Source of the DNA: Hypholoma sublateritium FD-334 SS-4 | Lineage: Eukaryota > Basidiomycota > Agaricomycetes > Agaricales > Strophariaceae | DNA: 64,000 nucleotides | Direction: 5' to 3' | NCBI GenBank assembly: GCA_000827495.1 | Contig: KN817540.1 | Span: 128,480 to 192,479 of the forward strand | In this document: piece after piece, positions 33,902-45,610 of the stretch | How the letters are laid out: the number at the start of each line of letters is the position of its first letter | Numbering within the stretch: position 1 is the stretch's first letter | Made by a program: the position numbers and the translations under genes | The notes under the pieces: generated by a model | Database searches by the model: none | The model's input: the letters and a program-made list of their open reading frames with translations, nothing else | What the model was told of the DNA's origin: nothing

Positions 33902-35073
33902 CTATAAACCTACAAGGGGATTATCGTCTTCAGTCGTCTGAAACGTTTTTCTTCGTGACAAATTCGGGGCGCCTTGCTGGGCGTCTAACTTCGCAGTGCT
34001 TTGTTCCTCCGTCCCAGTGCTAGTACTTGGCAAATTCAGATCATTACCCTCGGAGCCAGACTGAGCCACTTGAAAGGCTGCCCAAGCAGTGTTAAACGCC
34101 GAGTAGATGGCGGTGGCAAGGGTCACTGACACATCCCGTACCGCGATCAACATTGGACCCGCTTCTTTTATGCTGTGAGATGCGTAGGCTCCGAACGTAG
34201 TCGCTCCATCAACAATCGACTTCCAGTCCATATTTTTGAAGGAATCCAGAAGCCCCCCGCTAGCCGCCAGTCTGCTTCCATTTGGAATTTTAGTGATCTA
34301 CGGTTGCAAAGGGACACAATAAATTATATGTAAGCGCCGAGCCCAAAAGTAAACGCAACTCACAATAAACTTAGATGCACTGTTAGCGGCCACAAGTAAT
34401 CCAGTGGCCATTCCAGCCAATGGAATAGTCGCGAGAAGGACCATCACCAACTTGAAGGCCACTGTTGGAATGGCCTTTTAGATTAGATGAGATTGATGTC
34501 GAACAGTTTCACTTACGTGACAACAAGCCACCCACTACAACGAACATCACGCCTGCGGTAATTGTGAAGATAGACCATAGAACGAGAGCCGAGGCAGACA
34601 GGATGCTTAGAATGTGTAATCCCCGCGTAAAAAAATTATGTAGCAATTCAAGGCGAGTGTACACTTACAGGAATGCAACAACCAATAAAGATGCGAGAAG
34701 CGCAGGAGTAGCCACGATGGCCTTGAGGGAAATGTTAAATGAAGAGCGAGGAGAAGAAGCGAACATAGATCTCACAGCTATGCGGGGATTTGTATCGCAT
34801 GTTTCCATGAATGCCTGTACAGAGGGTTTAACAATCTCCTCTAACACCCTATCACATCACACAGTGGGATTAGCGATCATAAAATTCAAGGAGTGAAAAA
34901 CAATACGTGTTTGAATATCGCCTGAATTCCGCAATCTTGTCTCGAAGATCTAGCCGGGTGGCAGTACTATCATGTTGAGGAAGGGATGGTGAAGAGTTCT
35001 CGGTCATATTGGGATCAAGTTTCACTGGAGGCGGAGGCAATTGTGCCTTGGACATGGTGTCTTCAGGTGTCAT
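33902..35073 (-). CDS. Multi-pass membrane protein of unknown function (family member 2)
   Basis: Start is the first ATG, 35073-35071 (MTPEDTMSKAQLPPPPVKLD); stop at 33904-33902. Exons joined by eye: a proline-rich head, LEEIVKPSVQAFMETCDTNP, hydrophobic AIVATPALLASLLVVAFL|ILSILSASALVLWSIFTITA, VMFVVVGGLLS, LAFKLVMVLLATIPLAGMAT, then a polar tail with DVSVTLATAIYSAFNTAWAA and an acidic S/T-rich end. It is a paralog of the gene at 14361-15776: EGLIKPNVLRLIYACDDDP matches EEIVKPSVQAFMETCDTNP, and two introns sit at identical positions and phases. A four-helix or hairpin membrane protein is likely. No known domain recognised. Confidence 0.7.
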
Positions 35074-36764
35074 TCTGGAGTGTGGATTAGACAATACGTT
35101 TCTGGAGGCTTCATCCAGGCTTTAAATACCTAGGAAAATAGAAGGACACGTTACAATGCGCAGCCTTGCATAGCATTCCGACGAAAGCGATATGCGCCGC
35201 AGTATCAGTACGTGTCCACCGTGGTCCAGGCACTGCTTTAATGAATAATTATTATTGAGCCAATACTTTTAAGAACGAAGCTTCACAAAGTTATAGAGAA
35301 TTATGATGTTCAAGTATTTATCCTCCAGATACCTGATAGATTCTTGAAGGCACGCATTGGTATACATCACTGTCGGCGAGATTAATCAGTAGCATAGGTA
35401 AAAGAGAAATTAGCTGCGCTGGGTGACGACGCATTTAGAGGGGATTATACTGTTTATTTCATAAGAGAGACCAATACATAGAGACGACTTATAACTGTCC
35501 AAGCTATGCTGAGCTCGCACCAGTGTTCGGTTACTAGTATAGTGCAACTTGAGCACTACCTTATTTAATTTTGAAATTGGATTACTCACCATCTTTTCGT
35601 TGCCCCAGGAATATGCCAAAGGAATAAGAAGGTTTAAATTATTCTCAATTCGAGACAACACGTTTCGTTTTGTGTTCTGGCCGTATGCATCTCCCGACAG
35701 CCCCCAATCTCAGTCAGGTATGTAGGCCCGACGCCGGCGTAATCCACGTGGTCTAAAAATAGACCGACTCTCGAGGACATTTCCTGTGCGCGCAAGTCTC
35801 CAATTAAAATGTCTCGAGTAATGGCTTCTATAACGAGAAAATTCAAACGAAGCGCACTCAAAGTTACAAGTCTTGGGATCGAATCCCTGATTCCCCTGCT
35901 TATTCCGCGGGTTACATAGGTGCCACCCGATGCCACCCCATCTAGCCGGCTCAACAATCTGTTAAAAAATACCTTCTCGCTACTGTCCGCCTAAGTAAAA
36001 ATACCTCGCTGCACTTATGATGGCCTTTTTTTTATGGGCGGGAGATCAACCCAAGGGCCAAGCTCAACCGTTAACCACATCCGAAATTATTTTGCATTTT
36101 GCTTGAATTATTGGGCAGACACAGGCTGATACTCGGAATGGGATCTTTAAGCGACGACTCTAATATTTGACACTGGCTTAATCTACATCGCTTAAATTTG
36201 CCGCGAATCAGTAATTTCTATTGAGGACATTTCGAATTTACATGACCTATTGGGCGATCGGTTTAGCGTGCTCACATGGGCCTGCATTGATCCCTTCGGA
36301 CATATTGGCGCTTTGATTACGTCATCCAAAAATCAACTGTTTCGACGAATGCTCGCTTACAATTCGCAATTTCCTCCCAGCGCTGACCATCTCATTCACC
36401 ATGATGTCGGATACTCTCGAATCAATGACTATATGACTTGACTCCATCTCACAAGATTATTTGACCTGTATACGAACAACATCAATGAGGACTCCGACTT
36501 GCATCCGACCTTTCTTTCCTGGTGCTTTTTTCGGCTGAAGAGCTGGTCATGCAGTACAGTGGTGCATCCAGCCTCGTCCCGACTATTTTCCCGCTACCGC
36601 ACTTTCCACCTCGGAGCATTATCGCATTAGCATTTCCAAAACTTCCTTGCGTATGTCGTTGCTCCCGAAGGACAGCACGACGTGGGGCCCCCCGGAACAT
36701 AAAACTAGCAGATAGCTCATGTTTCTCTAGGAAGACACCCCGGTCATCTCTATTGCTCCCCAGC
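35074..36764. other. Intergenic between membrane-protein and GH131 genes
   Basis: About 1.7 kb, no confident gene. Frames are short. A T-arm-like GGGATCGAATCCC at about 35876-35888 lacks a matching D arm and acceptor stem, so it is not called as a tRNA. The GH131 promoter is at the right end. Confidence 0.4.
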
Positions 36765-38049
36765 ATGAAGGCTACGTTCGCGTTACTAGCTTTGGCTATT
36801 GCCCGCGCTCAGGCCGGTACCATCATCTGGAATGGTTTCTTCAACTCATCTGCCACTGTCTCTATGTTTGACGACTGTAAGTAGGCGCCGTTTGTCACGT
36901 CATGCAGAAATTAAGGCATTGGTCTTCGTATTTAGGGTCCTGGTCCAACCAGATTGCACCTTGGCAATGGTACATTCACGGCAGCGCTGCCACTCCCGAG
37001 TACCTCGGATTGTCGCCCAGTTTCAAGAACCCTGCCGACACCACTGATGCACAAGGTCTCCGCACAACAATTGTAGGCAATTCGTGTTTTATTTTAATCG
37101 TGTTTTTATCAGTAATTTCCAGGATGGAACCGCTTTCTGGAATGGCCAAACTATGGAACGCACAGAAGTTATTCCACAAACCTCTGCCAACCTCGGAACA
37201 GGACACCTCTACTACCACTTCTCGCTGTCGACATCGTCGACGAATGCTCCCAACCCCGGTTTTGAACACCAGATTGCTTTGTGCGTTACATATCAAGGCA
37301 TGCAATCAATGCTAACGAATGGATTTATAGCTTCGAGAGCCACTTCACAGAAATCAAGTTCGGTTTAATTTCTGGAGAAGCCGGAACCACAGACCCCGCT
37401 CTCCGCTGGGACATTGGCGGAGTGTCCCAATGGAGTACCACTCTTACACCCAATACGTGGTACAACTTCGCGTACGACATCGACTTCGCCGGTAGCACCG
37501 TCGGTCTCTGGTATTCCACCGGATCTGCTCCCCTCACACAGATCGTCGCAAACAAGGCAGCAAGCCCGTCCACCAACTCTGAAGATTGGCACATTGGTGT
37601 CCTCCGTCTTCCCAACGGAGGGACCAACGCTGCTGCCGAGGACTGGTTCTGGTCCGGTATCTTCATCGAACAGGCGCCCATTACGACAAGCATTGCAGGA
37701 CCGAATGCTGGCTCCGCGCCCTCAGGAACGACCACTGTTGGTCCCACAACCACTGCTGTTCCCACGACCACTGTCACCCCTACCACTCCCGTCCCTACCA
37801 CTACTGCTGCAGGACCTACTCAGACTCAGTGGGGACAATGCGGTGGAATTGGCTACACGTACGATACTTTATTTCGGATATCAAATATGTTCTAACACTA
37901 ATATTATTAACCCTAGCGGCCCGACAGTCTGTGCCAGCTCATTCAAGTGTGTCGCGGTCTCTCCTCCATACTACTCCCAGGTAACTGCAGTCTTGGAAAT
38001 AATTCGCGACAAGCTGACATACTTATCGTTATGACTACAGTGCCAATAA
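36765..38049 (+). CDS. Secreted GH131 beta-glucanase with C-terminal CBM1
   Basis: Start ATG 36765 (MKATFALLALAIARAQA), a signal peptide cleaved near AQAG. The GH131 domain starts GTIIWNGFFNSSATVSMFDD and continues WSNQIAPWQWYIHGS, LGTGHLYYHFSLSTSS, PGFEHQIA...ESHFTEIKFGLISG, YNFAYDIDFAGSTVGLWYS, and EDWHIGVLRLP...EDWFWSGIFIE. A T/P-rich linker (TTTVGPTTTAVPTTTVTPTT) leads to a CBM1 cellulose-binding module: QWGQCGGIGYT|GPTVCASSFKCV...YYSQCQ, with an intron inside. Stop TAA 38047-38049. GH131 enzymes have broad beta-1,3/1,6/1,4-glucanase activity and are found in wood-decay and oomycete-like eukaryotes. The CBM1 would target the enzyme to cellulose in plant cell walls. Confidence 0.93.
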
Positions 38050-38518
38050 ATTTGAGGGACCCACTATTATCCGTTCCAGGTCACCGGCGATAGCTCAGTG
38101 CGATATACATCAATATCATGTACATCAGTTTGCAGCCTCGCTGTACAAAATATCGTTATTCCTGATCGGAAAGTCTGACCCTTCAAATTGTGAGGCTCGC
38201 CAGATTACATAACTAACCACTGGCGTAAGTGTATACTAGAACCCAAATTAATCTGAGTGAGGAATGGTGGCTAGGTAACAAATTTTAGTCGTTAGTTTAG
38301 TTGGATGCAGATTGAGTACTTTAAACTCAACATAAACTGAGCAGGCTCAGACCTTCAGATTCGTCGGGGAATCACGAGGAAGGGGTGTTGATGTGCCATT
38401 GCTATTGGCCAGGCGGGCCGATTATACCCGGACGTCGCATCGACTCGTTCTCACTGCGGCCACCTCCTGTCCTCGTCTGTCTTGCTCTCTCATCGATAAA
38501 TCCAAACAATATCTCAAC
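38050..38518. other. Intergenic between GH131 and dipeptidase genes
   Basis: About 470 bases. No coding signal. A CGATAGCTCAGTGCG string at about 38085 resembles a tRNA D arm but has no partner arms. The right side is the dipeptidase promoter. Confidence 0.4.
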
Positions 38519-40347
38519 ATGCCAGCACCGACTCAATTTCTGAGCTATATCGATAGCCATGCTGACGCTTTCATCCAGCGTCTTGCCGATGCGGTGGCGA
38601 TCCCATCGTAATTATGGCGCCGATCTCTTGTAAGCGCTTAACGCTAATTGGTGTTGGGCGCAGGATCTCGGGGGATGCGAGTCATCGGAAAGACGTCTTT
38701 GCCATGGCGGATTGGCTCAATTCTCAGCTCACACAACTCGGGGTGACCACTCAATTGGTAGATCTCGGAAGGCACACGATGGACGGCGAGGATCTACCTC
38801 TTCCCCCAGCTATCCTCGGACGCATCGGAAATGATAAGGAGAAGAAGACAGTCCTGATATACGGCCACTTCGATGTCCAGCCTGTATGTGGCGTCAGGTA
38901 TTGTCTCAGCACACTGACCACTGTGTGCGTAGGCTAATAAATCGGATGGATGGGACACCGAGCCATTCAAGCTTATGATCAACAAGGAAACGGGACAGCT
39001 TATTGGTAGAGGAAGCTCCGATGACAAGGGTCCTATTCTCGGATGGTTGAATGTGTTGCAGTACCATCACGAGAATAAATTGCCTCTCCCGGTGAATATT
39101 GTATTTTGTTTCGAGGGAATGGAGGAGAGCGGTAGCGAAGGACTAGATGAACTGGTTGTCCGCGAATCCAAGAAGGGCGGATTCTTCGATGGCGTAGACT
39201 GCGTCTGCATCGTGAGTGCATTTTTGTCTAAACGCTGCCGCTGAAATTCTAACAGAATTTATCATAAACACAGTCGGATAACTACTGGCTCAACACTCGT
39301 ACACCAGCCCTCACTTATGGTCTGCGTGGTCTATCATACTACAAGGTCACTGTGTCTGGACCCGGACGGGATCTTCACTCTGGTGTCTTTGGCCGCACGG
39401 TACATGAACCGATGACTGATCTCATCAATATCCTCTCCACGCTTGTCAGTTCACAAGGCGATATCCTCATCAAGGGAGTCGACGAAATGGTACCCCGCGC
39501 CGACGAGGAAGAGAAGTGCGCAATTTCTTTCCTCTATCCCTGCTTTTTACTAATATTTTACTAATATTCATTTGTAGGGCGATCTATGCCGGCCTAAACT
39601 ACAACATTTCCGATATCGAGGAGGCCGCCGGCGCCTCCATCGCATTATCTGACGACAAAGTTTCTGTACTGATGGGTCGCATGCGTGAGCCCAGTTTGTC
39701 CATCCACGGCATCGAAGGAGCGTTCAGCGCTGCCGGTGCCAAGACCGTCATCCCTGCAAAAGTGTCCGGAAAGTTCAGCATCCGCCTCGTACCCCCCCAG
39801 ACTCCTGACGCGGTCGACCCATTGGTTATTGAACACCTTAACAATGCCTTCGCGAAACTGGGGAGCAAGAATATACTTAGCGTGGAAAACCTGCACGGGG
39901 GTAAGCCTTGGATGGCAGATCATCGCCACTGGAATTTCGAGGCGGCAAAAAAGGCGACAAAGGTATGAAAATGCATGTAATTACCGATACGCGATGACCA
40001 AAAAACTGTTTCGACAGGCGGTGTACGGCCAAGACCCCGATCTGACACGCGAAGGTGGTTCGATCCCAGTCACTTTGACATTTGCAGAGTCTTTGGGAGT
40101 CAACGTTCTTCTGCTACCTATGGGACGCGGAGATGACGGAGCACAGTAAGCTCATAAATACATTGAATTCTTCATTTTTTCTGACTGCTCTGTCTCAGCT
40201 CTACCAATGAGAAGCTTGACAGGTCTAATTTCATTGAAGGGGTGCGTCAACGTTATATATGAGCATATTATCTGAACTGACCACATTTTGTCATAGTCCA
40301 AACTTTTGGGAACCTACCTTTACGAGCTAGCCGCGATCTCCAAATAG
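38519..40347 (+). CDS. Cys-Gly metallodipeptidase, M20 family (DUG1-like)
   Basis: Start ATG 38519 ([20 protein letters not shown]), stop TAG 40345-40347 after LAAISK. Metal-site motifs in order: [11 protein letters not shown] (His, Asp), [13 protein letters not shown] (bridging Asp), [17 protein letters not shown] (Glu pair, general base), and GRGDDGAHSTNEKL (last His). The lid domain contains [20 protein letters not shown]. This matches CNDP-type M20 dipeptidases such as yeast Dug1, which hydrolyse Cys-Gly in cytosolic glutathione turnover. About nine short introns; joins were checked at the [14 protein letters not shown] and [13 protein letters not shown] regions. Full length and intact. 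Confidence 0.93.
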
Positions 40348-40934
40348 TGGTTCGATTAGCGGCCCAGATATGATTATGAATAAGGAAGAAACGAAAGCCT
40401 AGGGGTGTGACTAGGAACCAGTACTCTGTACAGTAAGGAGGGTGGAGAGTATAGTATGCGAATGTAAATCGTTTATCAGTAATTCTGTATATCCTCAACG
40501 GTAGCAAACGATTGGTGCAAATTTGATTTTTGAACTTGGTGATCAATAATTTTCAATCAGCTTGATCTCAACTTGGTCTTGACAAAATAAATTCACGAGC
40601 ATGCAACGAGCATGATATATTTTGTGGCATCGTCCCATAACCTCGCTTCCCCTAAATTTCCTATTCCCTGTATACATACTATCTAATTTTTGAACGACTT
40701 TCGAGTCGAGCTAGCTCGTCACGGTAAGTAGGTTACGTAACAGGTACAAAGTAGGCGCTGGGGATGTGATGGCTGCCTATGCTGACAAATGGTTTCGATA
40801 GCACACGCCTTTGTCCCGCCCCCGCCAACCGTTTGGCCGCATTGCCCAGGAGTGGCAAGTTTCCAGGGCTCAGACCAAATCAGGAAAACTTATTGGACTC
40901 ATAAAGCCTCGATATACTTACGCCACTGTCAATA
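40348..40934. other. Intergenic between dipeptidase and UBA-UIM-USP genes
   Basis: About 590 bases: dipeptidase 3' flank, then the promoter of the next gene. No gene or repeat recognised. Confidence 0.4.
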
Positions 40935-43437
40935 ATGCAGTTAACCAATGAAGAGCAACTTGAACGCGAGAACAGCGACCACCTGGCATCCATCGGAAAT
41001 GTCGACGTCCAGGTCGCCAGGCGGGTCCTGCGCAAGTTCAAGGGCGACATGATGAAGGCGGCAGATGCCCTCCTGTCCGGGGACAGGGCGATGGATTCGG
41101 ATTGGGAATCACAGCGGAGGAACACGCCGGAGCCCATGTACACCGACACACTCAAGGCGGTGCTGCCGTCGACGTCAGTGATCGACCTCACGGCGGACGA
41201 TGAGGACATGACGCGCGCAATTCAGATGTCGATGGAGACGTCGCAGACGCTGCCGCATTTTGGGCCGACCGAGAGGGCGCCTCATCCCGAGTGGCAGATG
41301 GTGCGCTCGAATGTAATGTGCATTTCATGGGTGGCAACCTGAGTATCTCACCAGGTGCTGTCTAGGATCCAGTGGGCACGGCGGCGGTGAACGAGGACCA
41401 TACACTGAATGAGGCCATCCAGGCCAGTCTGCAGGACTTCAAGGAAGACATCGACCTGTCGCCGCTGAAGAACGCCATTCGTGAAGGAGGACGGTTCGGA
41501 CACCTTTCATTCCCGAAAGCTTCAGATGCTAAAATACCTATCAAGTCCTATCGCATTACGTCCTGAAGACTCCTCGCTGGCCTACGCCGCATTGGTTCTT
41601 CAAGCGCTGTACTACATTCCCCAAGTCCGACTGACTTGCTCCAATCTACGTCTTCCAAAGCTTGAGCCTCTGGTTTCTATGCGCCATTCCAGTGTGTCCG
41701 AATGACCTATATTTTCCTTTCGTCGCTTATTTCGTGCAAGATCGCGCGTTATGGAATCTCATCGAGCTCTTCACCAACATGGACCTAGCTCAACTCGCAA
41801 CAATCATCGACAAAGATGCCATCCCTTCTCTGGAAATATTGCCGCTCACAGGATCTATACCACTCGCTGAAGCATCAAACAGTATGTTCATTTTTTTAAA
41901 TATGCAGTCTTCGTACTTAAGCTGGCTTCAGATGCCGTGAAAGCCGTTGCTGGGATGATAGAAGAGTATATGCAAGTGCAAGCAGGAGATGAAGAGATAA
42001 ATGAGTGAGCCCGAATCCTAACTACCCTTATCATCTCGTAACAGCGTCTAGGCACCTGTTTACATTTAAACACGGAAAGGTAATAATCAGGAACGGGGTC
42101 GAACCCAGATACAAATCCAACCCGGAGGACGGCAGCGTGGTGATTGTGGAATTCGGCGGCAACATCCCTCATAACGACCTGATATCCTGCATTTCAGACA
42201 GTCTTTCGAAGTTCGACAGCCAAGGCTCGACTCATGATATAATTATCCACCCGTCCACGGTAATAACGTTCATGCTCAGGCGCAATCCGACCCCGCCCGG
42301 TACCACCAAAGCCTCACCAGATCCATTCGTGTATCCCAAAACGATATACCTGGATCGCTTCTTGTTCATGAACCTGGCATTGACCAACGAAAAAAGGGCC
42401 GCTGAACTTAATATGCTGGAACAGATCCGGGAACTACAGGCAATGAAAAATATTCTCACACGCTTAGAGGTGGGCATTTTGGCTAACCTCAGCTTTGCTT
42501 TTTAATTTATTCGTCTCTCGCACAGGATGGTTCAGATGCTCTCGAAAACCTTCGTTCGACAATATATTACTATGAGAAGGTCGCAGATCCAGAAGACGAC
42601 CCTTCACGGCAACGGACTCTACAGCAGACCGCGGAACACTTAAAAGATATTATGACAATGATTTTAGGAAAAGTCGAAGGTGATACATTCTTTGAGCCTA
42701 CTGAAACTCCGTGCTCACAAATACGGCCGCTAGATATTGATCACCAAATCGAAACCCTCCAAACCGAAGTCGCACATATATATGATTGTCCAGATTTGCA
42801 AATATATCAGGTCCGTGTCCTCCATCCATCAGCCTATCAATGAGCTCACAGGGATATATTGTTTAGTATGATCTGAGGGCTGTCTTGCTACACACTGGAC
42901 TTCCTGGAAGGAAGCAAATGTACTCTTATGTGCAAGATACAGAAGGGAAATGGTGGAAAACGGTCGACCACGAAGTAAAAGAGGTATGTTTAAATCTGAT
43001 TTCTAGCTGTAGATCTACCTCAAATCGGTTCATGCAGGTACCGGAAGAAGCAGTATTGACAGATCCTACTGGGATTCACTTGGGCGCCGGTCCATATATG
43101 TTGTTCTACAGCCGACATATGTCAGAAGAACACCTGCAAGAACCTCTTATTTGGCCTAGCTTATTCTCGGTCAGCAATTTCTCGATGATTCTACTGTATT
43201 GGCTTACATCCTATCCAGGAGGCCGTGGAGGAGAACAACAAGAAGTTTCTGGCGTTGATGCACCCTGAACTTGGAATATTTTCGAGTACTCGCTCATCCC
43301 CTGACCCCGTGATATATACTCAACCAGCAGTGCGAGGGCTTCCGACTCCTGGAGAGAGAAAGATGACTGTCAGTGGCTCGCGGCAAAACTCACGTTCTGT
43401 GGGTATGGACGACACAATTCCTCTGTCTGGGCATTGA
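40935..43437 (+). CDS. UBA-UIM-USP-like protein, probable inactive deubiquitinase
   Basis: Start ATG 40935 (MQLTNEEQLERENSDHLASI), stop TGA 43435-43437. The N-terminus is a UBA-like domain (NVDVQVARRVLRKFKGDMMK). Two ubiquitin-interacting motifs follow: DEDMTRAIQMSMETSQ and EDHTLNEAIQASLQDFKED. Across an intron at about 41493 the USP domain begins EGGRPIALRPEDSSLAYAAL, then VLQALYYIPQVR. This aligns with the USP Cys box (G-L-x-N-x-G-N-T-C-W-F-N-S-V-x-Q-A-L), but the catalytic Cys position is Leu. The His box reads AVLLHTGLPGRKQMYSYVQD followed by GKWWKTVDHEVKEV, where active USPs have GHY. Domain order resembles USP25/USP28. It should bind ubiquitin without cleaving it, if the alignment is right. 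C-terminal tail is S/P-rich. Confidence 0.8.
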
Positions 43438-43830
43438 GCCTTTTGACGTTGTTTAATACTGACTCCTGTAGTTCTATTGTGTCTTGAATATATGTAACGG
43501 AATTGTATGATATGAAGTTAATTTTCATGACTGACAGACCTTGTCTTGTCGCTGTAAACTGTCCGGTTGCTATTACTATGAGACGAGACAAGATAGATCG
43601 TAGGGAAAGCATGCACGCCAAATTAGGCAATTACCGCTTATGAATACTTTCCACAATGCGCGGCGCGCCTTGCTCAACCTTCAACCATAGCAAAAAAACT
43701 TGCAAGAATTCCACGCCCTATCTCGCGATCTCTAACTCAAGCACATGAAAAATCGTTCGTAACTAGCCATCTGTCCTGCTCAAGGACAATAGAAAACAGG
43801 AGTAACGGGTTTAAACAACACGCTCAAGAA
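43438..43830. other. Intergenic between pseudo-USP and F-box genes
   Basis: About 390 bases with no coding signal. It contains the 3' flank of the USP-like gene and the promoter of the second F-box gene. Confidence 0.4.
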
Positions 43831-45507
43831 ATGGTCTCGGCGGATAATCTCAACCTCGATGTGCTTGAGCTCGTTTTTTGCTTTCTATCTGGAAATGATC
43901 TACCTTCTGTGGCCCTTGTTAGCAAATCGTTTCTTGCAGGCGTCATTCCAAGACTCTATAGCACGATATCATATCAGATCCGGCAGGCAAAGGGGTATTC
44001 TATTGTGAGTGTGAACTGTCATGGACTCCCTGTACAAACCTTTAGTCGATGGATCAGAAGGAAACCATGTCGCCATTCGCCTCTTTACTCGCCCACCCTC
44101 ATATTGGAGTCCATGTTCGAAATATAGGTGCATGAAAGGTTCCTTTTTGGATAAGCTTTGGCTCATTGTGCTGAAGCCTTTCCACAGAGATTCGGTCTGT
44201 TCCTATGCTCAAATCGCGTCTGCATCCTACATTTGTGCGCGAGTGCAGGGAGGCACTTCAGCTCTGTAGAAATCTGAGGATATTCAAATGCACCGTCCCC
44301 GGTGTTTTACCCATGTTTCTCCCATCATTGGGCAACAAGGAGCGTCTGGAAAGTATTCGAATACACGCCAGCCTTACCAGCGATCAAGCCAAGATGCTCG
44401 CAAAGCTCGGAAATTTGCATCATCTCGCTCTGGAGTTCGCGACGTGGAACGTGGTCGATATGTTACCGTCTTGGACACAATCCATGTCAAAGACGCTGTC
44501 TGACCTGACGCTCTACGTATGTGCCCTTCTATAGCATCGTTTTTTGTCTTATCTTTTTTCAGATGATAACAGAATTGCACGAGGGTGTTCTGGAGTCAAT
44601 GCTCGTCCATTTACCCAACCTCCTCGGCTTACATGTCCTTGGCTGTCCGAAGGTCGATCATATCGTAATGTTACGTCAAGTCTCACACACACCGCTTTTG
44701 CAAAGTCTTTCGCTCACGACATCTGTAAGTTGTCTTTCGGTAGTATAGTGATTCATAATTGACATTGTAAGCAGGAAAGCACTTGTCCACTAACTCAGCC
44801 GCCGCCATCCTTACGGCATCTGCGATATTTGGCCTTTGACACGCGTTACACTTTGCAGCCCTCACCCTCGCCAACTATTCTTGCCTCCGTTCTTTCACAT
44901 CTCAAGTCCTCCTCTCCCGCTTTGTTGTCTTTTGCAATAAAACTGCCCGAGCGCAAGATAATCATAGGGGAAGCGTTTGTCACGCAATTGATTGAACTTT
45001 TTGGCTTCTCGCTGCGTCGCCTCGCGTTCCTCGATTGCGGAGTGGCCCATCAATCTATTGCTGAAATATGCAAATCATGCCCTCATCTCGAACGGTTAGA
45101 CCTCGCGATTCCTGTAAATCAAATTGTAAAACTTCGTCCATTTATTGTACCCCGTGACGTCGCTAACTTCATCGCTAGCAAGTCTTCATGACAGGCGTCG
45201 AACATTCTCGATCACTCAACATGATTGTCGATGTCGATAACCACGTTGACCATGGAATTCGGAAGACGCTGGGTCCTGAGACTGTGATGCTCATGTTTGT
45301 GAGATGTCGCAGCTTGAAGAAGATCGTATCGCATCAAAGGATCTGGACGGTGAGATCTTAACACCTTCTTGGTTTGCACCTCTTATCTATTTGACTGCTT
45401 ATCTGTTCCAGGGCCGCACGAAAAACGATGGCTCATTCGCTCTCGACCTGGAAAGGCGCTTCTCGCACAATTATGGATCATTGTGGTTCACGCCTCGGCG
45501 AGATTGA
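43831..45507 (+). CDS. F-box protein with leucine-rich repeats
   Basis: Start ATG 43831 (MVSADNLNLDVLELVFCFLS). The F-box covers residues 5-50: LDVLELVFCFLSGNDLPSVA then LVSKSFLAGVIPRLYSTISY. Spliced exons continue with SMDQKETMSPFASLLAHPHI, SVPMLKSRLHPTFVRECREA, CRNLRIFKCTVPGVLP, GNLHHLALEFATWNVVDMLP, LVHLPNLLGLHVLGCP and HLERLDLAIPVNQI, irregular leucine-rich repeats. Five or six introns. The 3' end is less sure: I join ...HQRIWT to GRTKNDGSFALDLERRFSHN with stop TGA 45505-45507. Expected to act as a substrate receptor of an SCF ubiquitin ligase; substrate unknown. It is not closely similar to the F-box protein at 31 kb. Confidence 0.78.
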
Positions 45508-45610
45508 TATGCTCTAAATACTTTTCCAAGTTATCTATGGTAATACATAATACAAAAGTCTACTACTACTACTGCGAATCAGTCCAGCAAGAATGGTGAA
45601 CGAACGATAG

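Noticed and set aside
35876..35888. Possible tRNA or tRNA-derived element (GGGATCGAATCCC)
   Set aside because: Only a T-arm-like string is present. No D arm, anticodon arm or acceptor stem pairs at the right spacing on either strand.
38085..38100. Possible tRNA D arm (GATAGCTCAGTGCG)
   Set aside because: No T arm or acceptor stem follows within the needed distance.
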